DNA of 15,944 nt from JBJXHB01 sp046160725. GTDB taxonomy: Bacteria; Pseudomonadota; Gammaproteobacteria; Burkholderiales; Burkholderiaceae_C. The notes beneath the pieces were generated by a model. The model was given only the letters and a program-made list of their open reading frames with translations, was not told the DNA's origin and ran no database searches. Shown in pieces: positions 7,964 through 14,711 of the stretch; position 1 is the stretch's first letter; each line of letters begins with the position of its first letter. The DNA lies in NCBI GenBank assembly GCA_046160725.1, contig JBJXHB010000481.1:1-15944 (forward strand). The letters are read 5' to 3'. Both the position numbers and the translations under genes were made by a program.

Positions 7964-9113
7964 CTTGCGCGCCGTCGTCGCTCTCGACACGGTTGCGGCC
8001 CTGGGCCTTGGCCCGGTACAGCGCCTGGTCGCTGCGCTCGACCAGGGCCTGCACCGCGATGTCCTCGGCCCGGGCCTGGGCAATGCCGATGCTGACGGTG
8101 GTGCCCAGCAGCTCCGCGGCCTGACGGCGCAGGCGCTCGGCCAGCACCGCCGCCTGCGCGCGCTCGGCACCCGGCAGCACGATCAGGAACTCCTCGCCAC
8201 CCAGGCGGGCCACGGCGTCGGTGGTGCGCACGCTGTGCCTCAGCAGGTCGGCCAGGTTCACCAACGCCTCGTCGCCCGCACTGTGGCCGCGGGTGTCGTT
8301 GATGCGTTTGAAGTGGTCCACATCCAGCAGCATCAGGGCCAGCGGCTGGCGCTGGCGGCGGTGGCGCTGCCACTCGGCGGCCAGCACCTGGTCCAGTGCA
8401 CGGCGGTTGAGCAGCCCGGTGAGCGGGTCGGCCATGGATGCGCGCCGCAGCTCGGCCACCAGCCGCAAGGTCATCATCGCCATGAAACCGATGTTGAAGA
8501 AGGCGCAGCCGCCCAGGTACAGCATCATCAGGCCCAGGTTGCCTGCGGTGTTGCGTTGCATCTCCTGCGGCTGCTCCCAGTTCAGCAGCTGGTTGCCGGC
8601 CAGCAGCAGCTGCAGGATGCCGATCACCACGCCGGGGCCAAAGGTGCAGGCGATGGCGGCGCGGCCGAACTCCTGCGCCAGTGCCTCGCGCACCTTGAAC
8701 ATGCAGCGCAGCACGGTCCAGGCCTGGACCGCATAGGCCAGCGTGATGCGTGCCGGCGCCGCGTCGGCGTGCGGCCCCAGCCAGGCCACCAACAGCACCG
8801 CCGGCCCCACGATGGCCCATTGCTCGACATCGCTGGATCGCACCCGCATGAAGCGCTCGGTGCCGCGCCGCATGGCCGCAAAGCCGATCAGCGCCAGGAC
8901 ATTGGTGCCGTTGTGGTGCAGCCAGTCGCGGGGCTCATCTCGCCCGCCGGCCAGCCACAGGCCCAGGCCCAGCAGCAGCAGGAAGCCGCCCCAGTGCGCA
9001 ACCGCGACGCGGGACTCGCGCAGCAGCAGACTGCACAGGCCCCAGGCAACGGCGTACAGCCCGAGCTGGAAGGCCACCAGCCAGAGCAGGGAGGGAACGT
9101 GAAGCTCGGTCAT
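7941..9113 (-). CDS. Membrane-bound diguanylate cyclase (GGDEF domain)
   Basis: A 390-residue protein making cyclic di-GMP from two GTP. The N-terminal half holds about seven hydrophobic segments (near residues 8-31, 39-56, 70-81, 99-112, 122-139, 152-172 and 193-220). This is a membrane sensor region I cannot match to a named domain such as MHYT or MASE. The GGDEF domain starts at DPLTGLLNRR (229-238). D264, F268, N272 and D273 are the metal and nucleotide residues, and the active loop is GGEEF (305-309), so it should be active. An inhibitory I-site RxxD is present (R296-D299, five residues before GGEEF), so feedback inhibition by cyclic di-GMP is expected. It is on the opposite strand to its neighbours and its end overlaps the acyl-CoA dehydrogenase by 23 bases. 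No clear ribosome site precedes ATG 9113. Confidence 0.95.
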   Translation of the reverse strand: MTELHVPSLLWLVAFQLGLYAVAWGLCSLLLRESRVAVAHWGGFLLLLGLGLWLAGGRDEPRDWLHHNGTNVLALIGFAAMRRGTERFMRVRSSDVEQWAIVGPAVLLVAWLGPHADAAPARITLAYAVQAWTVLRCMFKVREALAQEFGRAAIACTFGPGVVIGILQLLLAGNQLLNWEQPQEMQRNTAGNLGLMMLYLGGCAFFNIGFMAMMTLRLVAELRRASMADPLTGLLNRRALDQVLAAEWQRHRRQRQPLALMLLDVDHFKRINDTRGHSAGDEALVNLADLLRHSVRTTDAVARLGGEEFLIVLPGAERAQAAVLAERLRRQAAELLGTTVSIGIAQARAEDIAVQALVERSDQALYRAKAQGRNRVESDDGAQAMPAPAR

Positions 9114-9262
9114 GTGTGGGTTCGAGGCGGGCGCCTGGCGTGAGCCGGCCCCACGTCAGGGCGGCCTGACAACGGCGTCTTGTGCGGCATGGTGGCATCA
9201 CCGAGCGGCTCCAGTTGTGACCAGTCATTACCGGCGGCCCGCGGTATCGCCGGCCGGCAGTC

Positions 9263-9291
9263 TGGACGCGACGAACGGTGCGGGCTATCGT
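9263..9291 (+). promoter_or_regulatory. Possible sigma70-type promoter giving a leaderless transcript
   Basis: TGGACG (9263-9268) and TATCGT (9286-9291) each match four of six consensus bases of -35 and -10 and are separated by 17 bases. The -10 ends six bases before ATG 9298, so transcription would start at or next to the start codon. No purine-rich ribosome site precedes that ATG, which agrees with a leaderless message. The rest of the 184-base divergent gap (9114-9297) shows only a short dyad, TGAC-CA-GTCA, near 9217-9226. Weak evidence by eye. Confidence 0.3.
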
Positions 9292-9297
9292 TGCGGC

Positions 9298-9903
9298 ATG
9301 AAGCCGCCCATCGATTTCCACTTCGACTTCTCCAGCCCCTATTCGTACATCGCCAACGAATGGATCGATGCGCTGGCGGCGCGCCACGGCCGCACGGTGC
9401 GCCGGCATGCGGTGCTGCTGGGTGTGACCTTCCAGGCGGCCGAGCTCAAGAGCCCGATGTCCTATCCGATCAAGCGCGAGTACAGCGCCCGCGACTTTGC
9501 GCGGTCGGCCCGTTTCGAGGGCCTGCCGTACCAGACGCCGCCGGTGTTCCCGATCAGCTCGCAGAACCCGGCGCGGGTGTTCTGGTGGTTGGCCGACACC
9601 CAGGGCGAGGTGGCGGCCTCGCAATGGACCCGCAGTGCCTTGCGCGCCTATTTCACGCGCGGCGTGGTGCTGTCCGATGGCGTGGCGCTGAAGGCCTTGT
9701 GCGCTGAGTCGGGCCTGGACGCCGACGCGGCCGAGGCCGCCTGGGCCGACCCGCAGTGGAAGGACCGCCTGCGCCGCGCCAATGAGCAGGCCATTGCCGC
9801 CGGCATGTTCGGTGCGCCTTTCTTTGTCGTCGATGGTGAGCCGTTCTGGGGCAACGACCGCAAGCCGCAGATAGAGCGCTGGCTGGCCAGCGGGCCGTTC
9901 TAG
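9298..9903 (+). CDS. DsbA-fold isomerase, 2-hydroxychromene-2-carboxylate isomerase family
   Basis: A 201-residue thioredoxin-fold protein of the kappa-GST/DsbA group. The N-terminal FDFSSPYSY (9-17) has Ser (S13) where thiol oxidoreductases have CXXC, the hallmark of 2-hydroxychromene-2-carboxylate isomerases. These use glutathione with this serine. The cis-proline motif GAPFFVVDGEPFWGND is at 172-187 (P174), with the family's FxGND ending replaced only slightly. The central insertion (about 40-150) is helical. In naphthalene pathways the enzyme isomerises a ring-cleavage product. Here no other aromatic-degradation gene is present, so the real substrate is uncertain and the family name should be read broadly. 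ATG 9298 lacks an upstream ribosome site. Confidence 0.88.
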   Translation: MKPPIDFHFDFSSPYSYIANEWIDALAARHGRTVRRHAVLLGVTFQAAELKSPMSYPIKREYSARDFARSARFEGLPYQTPPVFPISSQNPARVFWWLADTQGEVAASQWTRSALRAYFTRGVVLSDGVALKALCAESGLDADAAEAAWADPQWKDRLRRANEQAIAAGMFGAPFFVVDGEPFWGNDRKPQIERWLASGPF

Positions 9904-9929
9904 CCCACCCATAGCATCAAGGCCATCGC

Positions 9930-9967
9930 GGCGCCAAAGCTGCTTCCGACGCGACCAGCGTGGCGCC
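9930..9967 (+). terminator. Hairpin after the isomerase gene, possible weak terminator
   Basis: GGCGCCA (9930-9936) and TGGCGCC (9961-9967) are exact inverse complements. Inside them GCTG (9939-9942) pairs with CAGC (9956-9959), leaving a 13-base loop. The structure lies 26 bases after the isomerase stop. No T-run follows, so intrinsic termination would be inefficient; it may instead protect the 3' end. The rest of the gap up to 10121 holds three copies of TGGCTGC (10029, 10042, 10100) and no clear promoter. Confidence 0.35.
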
Positions 9968-10121
9968 CGCAACCGGCCGCGCGACAACTGAAACCAACGC
10001 TCCTCGCCCTGCAGCGCGCCTGAAACCGTGGCTGCAGACACTGGCTGCCATTGACGCGGACAGCCGGCAGCGCGGTTCGCGACAGATCCCCCCACCCAGT
10101 GGCTGCCGCAGCGAGGACACC

Positions 10122-11075
10122 ATGGCACAGAAGTTTCCCAAGGACATCCAGAAGGCCGTCGACCAGATCGAGGCCCTTCGCAAGCAGGTCACCGGCGCCG
10201 TCAAGGCCGCCACGCGTGACTCCGGCGCCGCCAAGGAGCTGCAGTCCCGGATGAAGGATCTGGAAGCCCGTTTCGGCAAAGAGACCAAGGGCACCCCGGT
10301 GCTGCGCAACCTGCTGGACATCGCCAAGCAGATGGGTGAGGCGCTGGCCAAGGCGCAAACCCAGTTCACCGTCGAGATCGAGCGCGCCGACCGCGACGAA
10401 GCCGGCAAGCGGATGTTCTCCGAGCTGTGCAACGCCGTGCGCGCCCTGGGCAACCTGAAGGGCAACCCGGTCCTGCACCAGCGCATGAGCGGCGAAGTGA
10501 CCACGATGAAGGACAGCTACGAGCGCGCCAACAAGGAGCGCGACCACGGCCGTGCCGGCGACCAGTTCATGGCCATGGAGCGGCCGATGAAGGAACTGCT
10601 CGGCCGTCTGCGCGACGCGGCCAAGGTGGCCGACGTGGTCGACGGTGCCGTCGAGGCGATGTTCAAACGCACCCAGGCCGGGATCGATGCCATCCTGGCC
10701 GGCGGTGGCGTGCGCAGTGTGTTTGCCAGCGAGATGGCCGACGTGCGTGCCGCTCTGGCCAAGGCCAGTGCCCAGCTCAATGCCAATGCCGCCAAGTCGG
10801 CCGTTGCGGACCGTCTCAAGAAGATGGAGATGCAGGCCTTCCGCATCCAGGACATCTGGGCCCGCTCTCGCGACATGCTGATGGCCATCGACAAGGGCCT
10901 CAAGGCGGCCGGCTCACCCAAGGACCTGATGCAGTGGTTTGCGGCGTTGGAGAAAGGCCGCTACGACTGGAGCAAGTACAAGTCCCCGCGCGACATGGTG
11001 CTGAACGTCGAGGCCTGGTGGCAAGACTTGGGCGCCTTGGCCGACACGGTCAAGCGCGAGACCGCGAAGACCTGA
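10122..11075 (+). CDS. Helix-rich protein of unknown function, first of a tandem paralogous pair
   Basis: A 317-residue soluble protein I do not recognise. It has no signal peptide or membrane helix. It is rich in Ala, Lys, Glu and Arg, with heptad-like spacing over most of its length, so it should be almost wholly alpha-helical with possible coiled coils (for example 7-30, 36-52, 150-190 and 225-260). It shares matching features with the next gene: KD-QK-VDQI near the N-terminus (residues 7-16), T-x-A-x-I-x-A around 184-190, R-L...Q-A-x-R...W-A at 231-247, and K-x-A-G-x-P-K-D-L-x-x-W-x-A-A-L at 261-276. ATG 10122 is chosen because GAGGA (10113-10117) precedes it and homology with the partner begins right after it; the frame stays open upstream but looks non-coding. 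Phasin-like helical proteins were considered, but the length and motifs do not fit. Confidence 0.88.
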   Translation: MAQKFPKDIQKAVDQIEALRKQVTGAVKAATRDSGAAKELQSRMKDLEARFGKETKGTPVLRNLLDIAKQMGEALAKAQTQFTVEIERADRDEAGKRMFSELCNAVRALGNLKGNPVLHQRMSGEVTTMKDSYERANKERDHGRAGDQFMAMERPMKELLGRLRDAAKVADVVDGAVEAMFKRTQAGIDAILAGGGVRSVFASEMADVRAALAKASAQLNANAAKSAVADRLKKMEMQAFRIQDIWARSRDMLMAIDKGLKAAGSPKDLMQWFAALEKGRYDWSKYKSPRDMVLNVEAWWQDLGALADTVKRETAKT

Positions 11076-11182
11076 TGGCCATTGCGACAAACGAAACACG
11101 GCGGCCTCTGCGTCGATATGCGGCTGATACCCGCACGGCTGAACATGCCGCCATCGCAACGCCGCAACCCCAGGAGATGACC

Positions 11183-12151
11183 ATGGCCACCAAAGCCTCG
11201 CTCGACAAGGACCAACAGAAACTGGTCGACCAGATCACCAAGCAGGCTGAAGCCTGCAGCGCCTGGCTGCACGACCCCCGGCAAGCCGACATGGCGCCGC
11301 TGGTCAAGCAGCGCGATGCCATCGTCGCGAAGAAGGACGCCGCCATCAAGGCGGGGGGTGCCAAGCTCACCGCCAGCCTCAAGGCACTGGTGGTCGAGAT
11401 CAATGCGTTGGAGAAGAAGGCCAAGGCGGTTGGCGACGTGGTCTACGCCGCCGAGCGCTGCAAGGCCGGGCTGCAGGACAGCCGCGGCATGCTGGCCGAG
11501 CTGATGCTCGAGATCGGCCAGATCAAGACCGGCAGCCTGTGCGAGAAGTTCGCGGCCGAGCTGAAGACGCTCAACGGCGAGCAGGACAAGCTGGCCAAGA
11601 GCAAGCCGACCTGGGATCTTCTGGACGTCATCAACGTCAAGTTTCCGGCGCGCATCCAGGAGACCCTGGCCCGCGTCAAGGTGGCGCAGCCGCTGTCCGA
11701 CTGGCTGCAAGGCACATACAAGCCGATGGCGCTGAAGACCGAAGCCGCGATCGCCGCCGTGCCGCAGGAGCGGGTCCGCCGGGTGCTGGCGGTGGAGATC
11801 GACTTCATTGAGGCCGACGGCCGGCCTTTCATTGCCAAGGTCGACCTCGGTGGTCTCAAGGGCGCCACGGTGTCCCGGCTGCAGGCGCTGGACCGGCAAG
11901 CCGCGCGCATGAAGGCGTTGTGGGCATCGCTGGACCGCGAGATGGTGCGTGTGGGTGGCCTGATCAAGGACGCCGGTGCGCCCAAGGACCTCGCTGGCTG
12001 GCTGGCCGCCCTGGCCAAGGAAAAGGCCGCCGGATGGCCGAAGGCGGGTACAGCTGAGCTGCTGGACAAGGTGGTCGACGCCTTCGAGAAGGACCTGGCC
12101 GAGCTGGCGCAGACCGCCAAGCGTGGCGTCGCCCAGGCTGCTGGGCGCTGA
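11183..12151 (+). CDS. Helix-rich protein of unknown function, second of a tandem paralogous pair
   Basis: A 322-residue soluble, mostly helical protein and a diverged copy of the gene just upstream. Counting by eye, residues 232-279 align without gaps to 231-278 of the partner with 19 of 48 identical, and the last 32 aligned residues share 11. The N-terminal KDQQKLVDQI (9-18) matches KDIQKAVDQI. The middle third is less similar: here it carries a strand-like, less helical segment (EIDFIEADGRPFIAKVDLGGLKG, about 205-227) that the partner lacks. Cysteines occur at 25, 93 and 120. ATG 11183 is preferred over the ATG at 11177 because AGGAG (11172-11176) lies six bases from it. The 107-base gap after the first copy has no terminator, so the two are likely one transcript, ended by the hairpin at 12191-12234. 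Function unknown. Confidence 0.88.
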   Translation: MATKASLDKDQQKLVDQITKQAEACSAWLHDPRQADMAPLVKQRDAIVAKKDAAIKAGGAKLTASLKALVVEINALEKKAKAVGDVVYAAERCKAGLQDSRGMLAELMLEIGQIKTGSLCEKFAAELKTLNGEQDKLAKSKPTWDLLDVINVKFPARIQETLARVKVAQPLSDWLQGTYKPMALKTEAAIAAVPQERVRRVLAVEIDFIEADGRPFIAKVDLGGLKGATVSRLQALDRQAARMKALWASLDREMVRVGGLIKDAGAPKDLAGWLAALAKEKAAGWPKAGTAELLDKVVDAFEKDLAELAQTAKRGVAQAAGR

Positions 12152-12158
12152 TCGACAC

Positions 12159-12176
12159 CGGCCGCTGCAGCGGCCG
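12159..12176. repeat. Perfect 18-base palindrome after the paralogous pair
   Basis: CGGCCGCTGCAGCGGCCG reads the same on both strands and starts seven bases after the stop codon of the second paralog. It may be part of the termination region or a protein-binding dyad. It lies 14 bases before the stronger hairpin at 12191. Confidence 0.5.
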
Positions 12177-12190
12177 TGACCATGACATCC

Positions 12191-12241
12191 AGGGGCCTGT
12201 GCTGTCGTCGATTTCGATGACAGCGCAGGCCCTTGTGTTTG
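12191..12241 (+). terminator. Strong hairpin terminator after the paralogous pair
   Basis: The arms 12191-12210 and 12215-12234 can pair along all 20 positions in RNA (17 Watson-Crick, 3 G-U) with a four-base ATTT loop. The GC-rich lower stem is followed by TTGTGTTT, an imperfect T-run. This gives a forward-direction intrinsic terminator. On the reverse strand no T-run follows, so it points one way. It lies 39 bases after the second paralog's stop and separates the pair from the amidase gene. A smaller CGGGTC-CCCC-GACCCG hairpin (12251-12266) follows, between the terminator and the amidase ribosome site. Confidence 0.75.
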
Positions 12242-12285
12242 GCGATGATGCGGGTCCCCCGACCCGAACCCGAAGAGACATCGCC

Positions 12286-13812
12286 ATGAACCATCCCCCG
12301 TCGTTGCGCCATGCCGTCCTGTGCGCGGCCGCCCTGTTGGCCGGGCTGGCCGTCAATGGCCCGGCATTTGCCCAGGCCGCCGACCCGGCCGCGCCAATCG
12401 CGCAGCAGGCCGCTGCCATCTGTGCCGGGCGGGTCTCCAGCGAGGCCCTGGTGGCCGAGGCCGTGCGCCGCGCCAAGGCGGCCGCCGCCTACAACGCCTT
12501 CATCCACATCGACGAGACCGGCTCGATGCAGGCCGCCCGGGCCGCCGATGTCGCGGCCAAGGCAGCGGGCGGCAAAGGCTGCAAGCCGCTGCTGGGCGTG
12601 CCCATCGTCGTCAAGGACAACATCCATGTCGCCGGCCAGCCCGCCACCGGCGGCACGCCGGGCCTGAAGGACCATGTGCCCGCAGCCGACGCGCCAGTGG
12701 TGCGCAAGCTGCGCGAGGCCGGGGCGATCATCATTGCCAAGACCCAATTGCATGAGCTGGCCTTCGGCATCTCGGGCTGGAACCCGGCCTTCCAGACCGG
12801 GCCGGAACCCGGTGTGCGCAATGCCTATGACCGCAGCCGCAGCTCAGGCGGGTCGTCGGCCGGCACCGGCGTGGCGCTGGGCCTGCGCGTGGTGGCCGCC
12901 GGGCTGGGGACGGACACAGGCGGCTCGGTGCGCGTGCCCTGTGCCTTCAACGGCTGCGCGTCGCTGCGGCCCACGGTCAAGCGCTACAGCGCCGACGGCG
13001 TGATCCCGATCTCGCGCACCCGCGACACCATCGGCCCGATGGCCCTGGACATGGCCGACGTCGAGTTGCTGGACCGGGTGATCGCCGGCGGCAGCAAGGC
13101 CGGCCCCGCCAACCCCAAGAAGCTGCGCCTGGGCCTGGTGAAGGATTTGCTGGCCAACCAGGACGCCGACACCCAGGCGGCCTTCGACGCGGCGCTGGCC
13201 AAGCTCAAGGCGGCCGGCGTCACGCTGGTGGATGTCGACATGCCCGACCTCATGAAGACCAACGGCGGCATCAGCTTTCCGATTGCGCTGTACGAGGCCT
13301 ATGACGACGGCGTGGCCTACCTGGCCCGGTACCACAAAGGCGTCACGCTGGACCAGGTGGCCGCCGCTGCGGCCAGCCCGGACGTCAAGGGTACCTATCA
13401 GGGCCTGGTGATCCCGCGCAAGCTGCCCGGGCCGAACAACACCCTGGTCGATGCAGCGCCGATCTATGAGGCGGCCATGAAGACCGGCCGCCCGGCCCTG
13501 GTCAAGCTGTATGCCCACACCTTCCGCACGCATCGCCTGGATGGCCTGGTGTTCCCGACCGTGCCCAAGGTGGCCATGGCGGCCAACCCGGAGTCCAGCT
13601 CGGTGCCGGTGTTCATGGGCGTGATCCAGAACACCGACCCCGGCAGCAACGCCGGTGTGCCCGGTGTCCAGGTGCCCATCGGCCTGGGCGCCAGCAGCAA
13701 GTTGCCCATCGGGCTGGAGATCGACGGGCCGGCCGGCAGCGACCGCAAGCTGCTGGGCATCGGCCTGATGGTGCAGTCGCTGGTGGGGCGGCTGCCGGCG
13801 CCGACGCGCTGA
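12286..13812 (+). CDS. Exported amidase (amidase signature family)
   Basis: A 508-residue hydrolase of carboxylic amides with the Ser-cisSer-Lys triad of the amidase signature family. The residues are K110 (VVKDN), S190 in GGSSAG and nucleophile S214 in GTDTGGSVRVP, spaced as in family members (24 residues between the two serines). A Sec-type signal peptide covers about residues 1-29 (hydrophobic VLCAAALLAGLAV, then AFA before QA), so the enzyme should be periplasmic. Mandelamide and indoleacetamide hydrolases are the nearest named relatives I can suggest; the substrate is unproven. ATG 12286 was chosen because the signal peptide begins there and AGAGA (12274-12278) precedes it. The frame is open back to 12199 but that part lies in the terminator hairpin. 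Its end faces the regulator gene with 22 bases between stops. Confidence 0.92.
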   Translation: MNHPPSLRHAVLCAAALLAGLAVNGPAFAQAADPAAPIAQQAAAICAGRVSSEALVAEAVRRAKAAAAYNAFIHIDETGSMQAARAADVAAKAAGGKGCKPLLGVPIVVKDNIHVAGQPATGGTPGLKDHVPAADAPVVRKLREAGAIIIAKTQLHELAFGISGWNPAFQTGPEPGVRNAYDRSRSSGGSSAGTGVALGLRVVAAGLGTDTGGSVRVPCAFNGCASLRPTVKRYSADGVIPISRTRDTIGPMALDMADVELLDRVIAGGSKAGPANPKKLRLGLVKDLLANQDADTQAAFDAALAKLKAAGVTLVDVDMPDLMKTNGGISFPIALYEAYDDGVAYLARYHKGVTLDQVAAAAASPDVKGTYQGLVIPRKLPGPNNTLVDAAPIYEAAMKTGRPALVKLYAHTFRTHRLDGLVFPTVPKVAMAANPESSSVPVFMGVIQNTDPGSNAGVPGVQVPIGLGASSKLPIGLEIDGPAGSDRKLLGIGLMVQSLVGRLPAPTR

Positions 13813-13818
13813 GGTCTG

Positions 13819-13834
13819 GACCGGCGGGCCGGTC
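13819..13834. terminator. Small hairpin between converging amidase and regulator genes
   Basis: GACCGGC (13819-13825) and GCCGGTC (13828-13834) are perfect inverse complements with two bases between them, filling most of the 22-base space between the two stop codons. It could slow transcription from both sides. There is no T-run on either strand, so this is tentative. Confidence 0.4.
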
Positions 13835-14572
13835 TCAGTCCGGCCCAGCCGCCCAGGGGGCCAGGCCGGACCGACGCCGGGCGCCGGTCTTGTCGAACAG
13901 CCGGTTCAGGTAGGTGCGCACGCTGCTGACGGCCACGCCCAGCTCGCGTGCAATCTGCTTGTCGGTCAGGCCCCGCGCCACGCATTGCGCCACAGCGCGC
14001 TCGCGCGGGCTCAGCAGGGCGCCAGCCGCAACCGGGGGCGCTGCCGCCGGTGCGGCCATTGCAGCGCGTTTCATCGCGGCGGCAAAAGCCGGCTCGATCA
14101 GGTTGATCAGATCCTTGTCGTGGCGCTCGAACTCGCGGCGCTGTCGGCTGCGCCAGATGCGCAGGTCGCCCAGCGCCTGCGCGCCGTCAAAGGCATGCAG
14201 GTTGATGCCCCAGTGCAGGCCGTCGCGGGCCAGGAAGTCGTTGAAGAACTCGGTGCGCACCAGCTGGGCATGCGGCATCACCTCGCTGACCGCGGTGGCA
14301 TGCCGGCGCGCCTGCAGCTGGAAGGTGATCGGGTCGTGGAACTGGTACCAGGCGTCGTAACGCGCCAGGTTGGCCGGGTCCATGTTCAGCCAGACGCCAT
14401 CCGCAAAGCGCTGGCTGCGCGCATCCCAGACGAAGGAGGCGAACTGGTCCGCCACCAGCAGGTCCAGCAGCGCGGTGCCCAGCCGCGACCGCACCTCGCG
14501 CTCGCCCAGCGGCTCGGCCAGCAGGGCGAAGACGCGGCCCAGGGCTTGTTGTTCGCGGTGCGACAGGATCAT
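13835..14572 (-). CDS. LuxR-family transcriptional regulator
   Basis: A 245-residue DNA-binding regulator. The C-terminal GerE/LuxR helix-turn-helix is clear at about residues 186-237 (LSPRERAVAQCVARGLTDKQIARELGVAVSSVRTYLNRLFDKTGA). The N-terminal domain (about 1-165) has W61, the YDAWYQFHDPITF run (72-84) and W121. This resembles ligand-sensing LuxR regulators, but no acyl-homoserine-lactone residue set can be confirmed and no luxI gene is seen. An Ala/Pro-rich linker (171-185) joins the two parts. No receiver domain is present, so control by ligand rather than phosphorylation is expected. ATG 14572 is preferred; a GTG at 14623 would add 17 basic residues. Its neighbours, a converging amidase and a diverging acyl-CoA carboxylase gene, are the likely targets. 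An interrupted palindrome lies just upstream. Confidence 0.9.
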   Translation of the reverse strand: MILSHREQQALGRVFALLAEPLGEREVRSRLGTALLDLLVADQFASFVWDARSQRFADGVWLNMDPANLARYDAWYQFHDPITFQLQARRHATAVSEVMPHAQLVRTEFFNDFLARDGLHWGINLHAFDGAQALGDLRIWRSRQRREFERHDKDLINLIEPAFAAAMKRAAMAAPAAAPPVAAGALLSPRERAVAQCVARGLTDKQIARELGVAVSSVRTYLNRLFDKTGARRRSGLAPWAAGPD

Positions 14573-14580
14573 GGTGGTGC

Positions 14581-14616
14581 AGCGGCTGCGCGGCGATGGT
14601 AGGCCGCGCTTTCGCT
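14581..14616. promoter_or_regulatory. Interrupted palindrome between divergent regulator and carboxylase genes, possible operator
   Basis: AGCG-3-GCGCGGC-8-GCCGCGC-3-CGCT is symmetrical about 14598.5: the arms 14588-14594 and 14603-14609 match exactly, and so do 14581-14584 and 14613-14616. It lies nine bases upstream of the regulator's ATG and about 95 bases before the carboxylase ATG, a position suited to autoregulation and control of the divergent gene. The remaining gap to 14711 has a TACGCT (14678-14683) as a -10-like element with no convincing -35. Binding by the LuxR-type protein is a guess. Confidence 0.4.
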
Positions 14617-14711
14617 GCTGCACAGCGGGCAGACCCGTTGCGTCAATTCACCGATCGTCCGGGCGCTGGGCCTGGGTTACGCTTGCCGCGAACCAGGAAC
14701 CACGTGCAGCC

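Noticed and set aside
10029..10106. Three TGGCTGC copies upstream of the first paralog, considered as iterons or a CRISPR-like array
   Set aside because: Spacings of 13 and 58 bases are irregular and seven-base GC-rich words recur by chance.
9960..10121. N-terminal extension of the first paralog
   Set aside because: Low-complexity residues with no similarity to the second paralog; a ribosome site directly precedes ATG 10122.
10122..12151. The helical pair as phasins (polyhydroxybutyrate granule proteins)
   Set aside because: Phasins are usually under 200 residues, and these proteins show no phasin motif I recognise. The nearby thiolase alone is not enough.
12199..12285. N-terminal extension of the amidase
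   Set aside because: It lies within and after the terminator hairpin, lacks a ribosome site and would mask the clear signal peptide starting at 12286.
14573..14623. GTG start adding 17 residues to the LuxR-type regulator
   Set aside because: No ribosome site is seen for it, and the extension (basic, Pro/Arg-rich) does not look like part of the sensing domain. It cannot be fully excluded.
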